7,114 bases of DNA from Bacillota bacterium (GTDB taxonomy: Bacteria; Bacillota_A; Clostridia; Peptostreptococcales; Anaerovoracaceae), in NCBI GenBank assembly GCA_017556895.1, contig JAFYLX010000109.1, positions 1 to 7,114 of the forward strand, in the 5' to 3' direction. This document shows, piece after piece, positions 6,155 to 7,114 of this stretch. The notes below the pieces were generated by a model. That model was not told where the DNA came from. It worked only from the letters and a program-made list of their open reading frames with translations, and did no database searches. The translations under genes and the position numbers were made by a program. Positions within the stretch are counted from its first letter, which is position 1, and each line of letters starts with the position of its first letter.

Positions 6155-7114
6155 ATGGATAAAGAAATTAAAAGAGTTCTAGATAAGGACAGCCAGAAAA
6201 CTTTAGAACTACTTAGAGAATTTGATGGTATCTGTAAAGAAAACGGTATCAAATATTATCTAACAGGCGAAACTCTACTTTATGCTTTCTGCCACGGCAC
6301 AATGGAGCCTAAGGCATTCAGCGCTAAAGTTTTAATGACTGTAGATAATGCTAAGAAGTTTATCGAAGTAATCAATAAGACTAAGCCTGCAAATAGAGCT
6401 ATCGAACACTGGGGTAACAGCAGAAAGTACCCTGATTTCACAATCAAATATACTGCTAAAGACTCTTTATGCTTTAACGTATTAGAAAAACTTAACTTCA
6501 ACACTCACGGATTCCACATTCAGATTGGTATCTTAAGAGGTAAAGTTAAGGCTAAGAAGATTAAGAGACTTGCAGCAACTGCATTAGAATTAGGTATTGG
6601 TGCAGGCGGTCATAACGAAAGTTTAGTTCCATATATGAAGGGGGCTAAGAAGAACGCTATGGGTATTGCAATCGCTAAGCCTATCGAATTAGTATTTGGT
6701 GCAGGAAGAGTTAGAAAGTGGTTATTTAACTTCTACTGTAAGAATGCAAAATCTGGAAGCTCCTTAGGAAAGGGCACTCATCAGGTTTATAACGTTCATT
6801 ATGCAAAGAATAAGAAGGTTAAGATGTCTTCCTTATACTTCGATGGCAATGAAACATGCATGATCGAAGGGGATGCATATCCAGTACCAAAGTATACATA
6901 TGCATTCTTAAGAAACATCACTTCTGGCAGAATGGTTGAATTAGAAGAGGGCGGTTACAAGGCTGTTGATAGATTCGCATTCAGAGACAACTGCGTTATC
7001 GACCCTGAAATCCCTTACGAAGAATACTTTGCTAGAGTAGAAAATTCTAACGCTGCATTCAAGAAGGTATATAAGTATAAATTTAAATCAGAAATCACAA
7101 GAATCAAGAACAGA
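6155..7114 (+). CDS. LicD-fold protein with lost active site, 3' truncated by window (probable pseudoenzyme)
   Basis: The frame is open for 320 codons to the window end with no stop; an in-frame stop at 6143-6145 makes ATG 6155 the first possible start. GAAAG at 6144-6148 is a poor ribosome site, so coupling to the gene 13 bases upstream is likely. The N-terminus aligns without gaps with the preceding LicD protein at an offset of six residues: GICKENGIKYYLTGE matches EICQKHDIKFYFTGG. Downstream the key residues are gone. The DDDID metal motif becomes AFSAK at 54-58, GG becomes GE at 38-39, the FIPW tryptophan is Lys53, and the second acidic pair (Glu117 and Asp122 of the neighbour) is Gln123 and Arg128. 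A YPVP element at 242-245 recalls the LicD C-terminal motif but the following YGD is missing. The frame is otherwise clean, so this is not a decayed gene. Catalysis of the LicD reaction is unlikely; a partner or binding role is inferred. Confidence 0.8.
   Translation, partial: MDKEIKRVLDKDSQKTLELLREFDGICKENGIKYYLTGETLLYAFCHGTMEPKAFSAKVLMTVDNAKKFIEVINKTKPANRAIEHWGNSRKYPDFTIKYTAKDSLCFNVLEKLNFNTHGFHIQIGILRGKVKAKKIKRLAATALELGIGAGGHNESLVPYMKGAKKNAMGIAIAKPIELVFGAGRVRKWLFNFYCKNAKSGSSLGKGTHQVYNVHYAKNKKVKMSSLYFDGNETCMIEGDAYPVPKYTYAFLRNITSGRMVELEEGGYKAVDRFAFRDNCVIDPEIPYEEYFARVENSNAAFKKVYKYKFKSEITRIKNR

Noticed and set aside
6280..6504. Short minus-strand open frame, hydrophobic, that could look like a small membrane protein
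   Set aside because: It is antisense to the LicD-fold gene at 6155-7114, whose long frame has clear homology to its neighbour; no ribosome site of note was seen for the antisense frame.
6155..7114. Gene 7 as a decaying pseudogene
   Set aside because: No frameshift or internal stop across 320 codons and codon use matches its neighbours, so the missing active site is better explained by functional change than by decay.
1..7114. CRISPR arrays, tRNA or rRNA genes, insertion sequences, riboswitches
   Set aside because: Almost all bases are accounted for by coding sequence; no direct repeat array, terminal inverted repeat, transposase motif or RNA gene was found by eye on either strand.

Overview
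The window reads as one uninterrupted, co-directional stretch of seven genes on the + strand, the first and last cut by the window edges. Gene gaps run from 11 to 45 bases, and I see no terminator or convincing promoter inside, so it looks like the interior of a single operon. Base composition is moderately AT-rich (about 40% G+C by eye). Arginine is mostly AGA, Shine-Dalgarno sites are strong (AAGGAG/AGGAGG), two genes appear to start with TTG, and the content is teichoic-acid-type. Together these point to a low-G+C Gram-positive (Bacillota), most likely a Clostridia-type anaerobe. The genus cannot be read from the sequence.

Layout: (1) 3-875, C-terminal part of a CDP-glycerol glycerophosphotransferase-like polymerase (TagB/TagF family). 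(2) 908-1303, glycerol-3-phosphate cytidylyltransferase TagD. (3) 1320-2618, a second TagD-like cytidylyltransferase fused to a Gfo/Idh/MocA-type oxidoreductase domain whose cofactor and catalytic motifs look eroded. (4) 2660-3724, a HisC-like PLP aminotransferase with every key residue intact. (5) 3770-4552, a GNAT acetyltransferase with an extra N-terminal half. (6) 4564-6141, a LicD-family phosphotransferase with an intact active site plus a long helical, TPR-like C-terminal extension. (7) 6155-end, a second LicD-fold protein in which the metal-binding and catalytic positions are replaced, so it is probably a pseudoenzyme.

How they may work together: TagD makes CDP-glycerol, the TagF-like enzyme transfers glycerol phosphate from it, and LicD enzymes attach a small phospho-substituent (phosphocholine in the best-studied cases) to a cell-surface glycan or teichoic acid. 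Between these sit a second cytidylyltransferase, an aminotransferase and an acetyltransferase. The set is what one would expect for making a CDP-activated, possibly amino-bearing and acetylated, small alcohol phosphate. My inference is a surface-glycopolymer decoration locus. The donor made by genes 3-5 and the role of the two eroded enzyme folds (genes 3 and 7) are the points that may be undescribed. No protein here shows a signal peptide or membrane segment, so all should act in the cytoplasm or at the inner face of the membrane.
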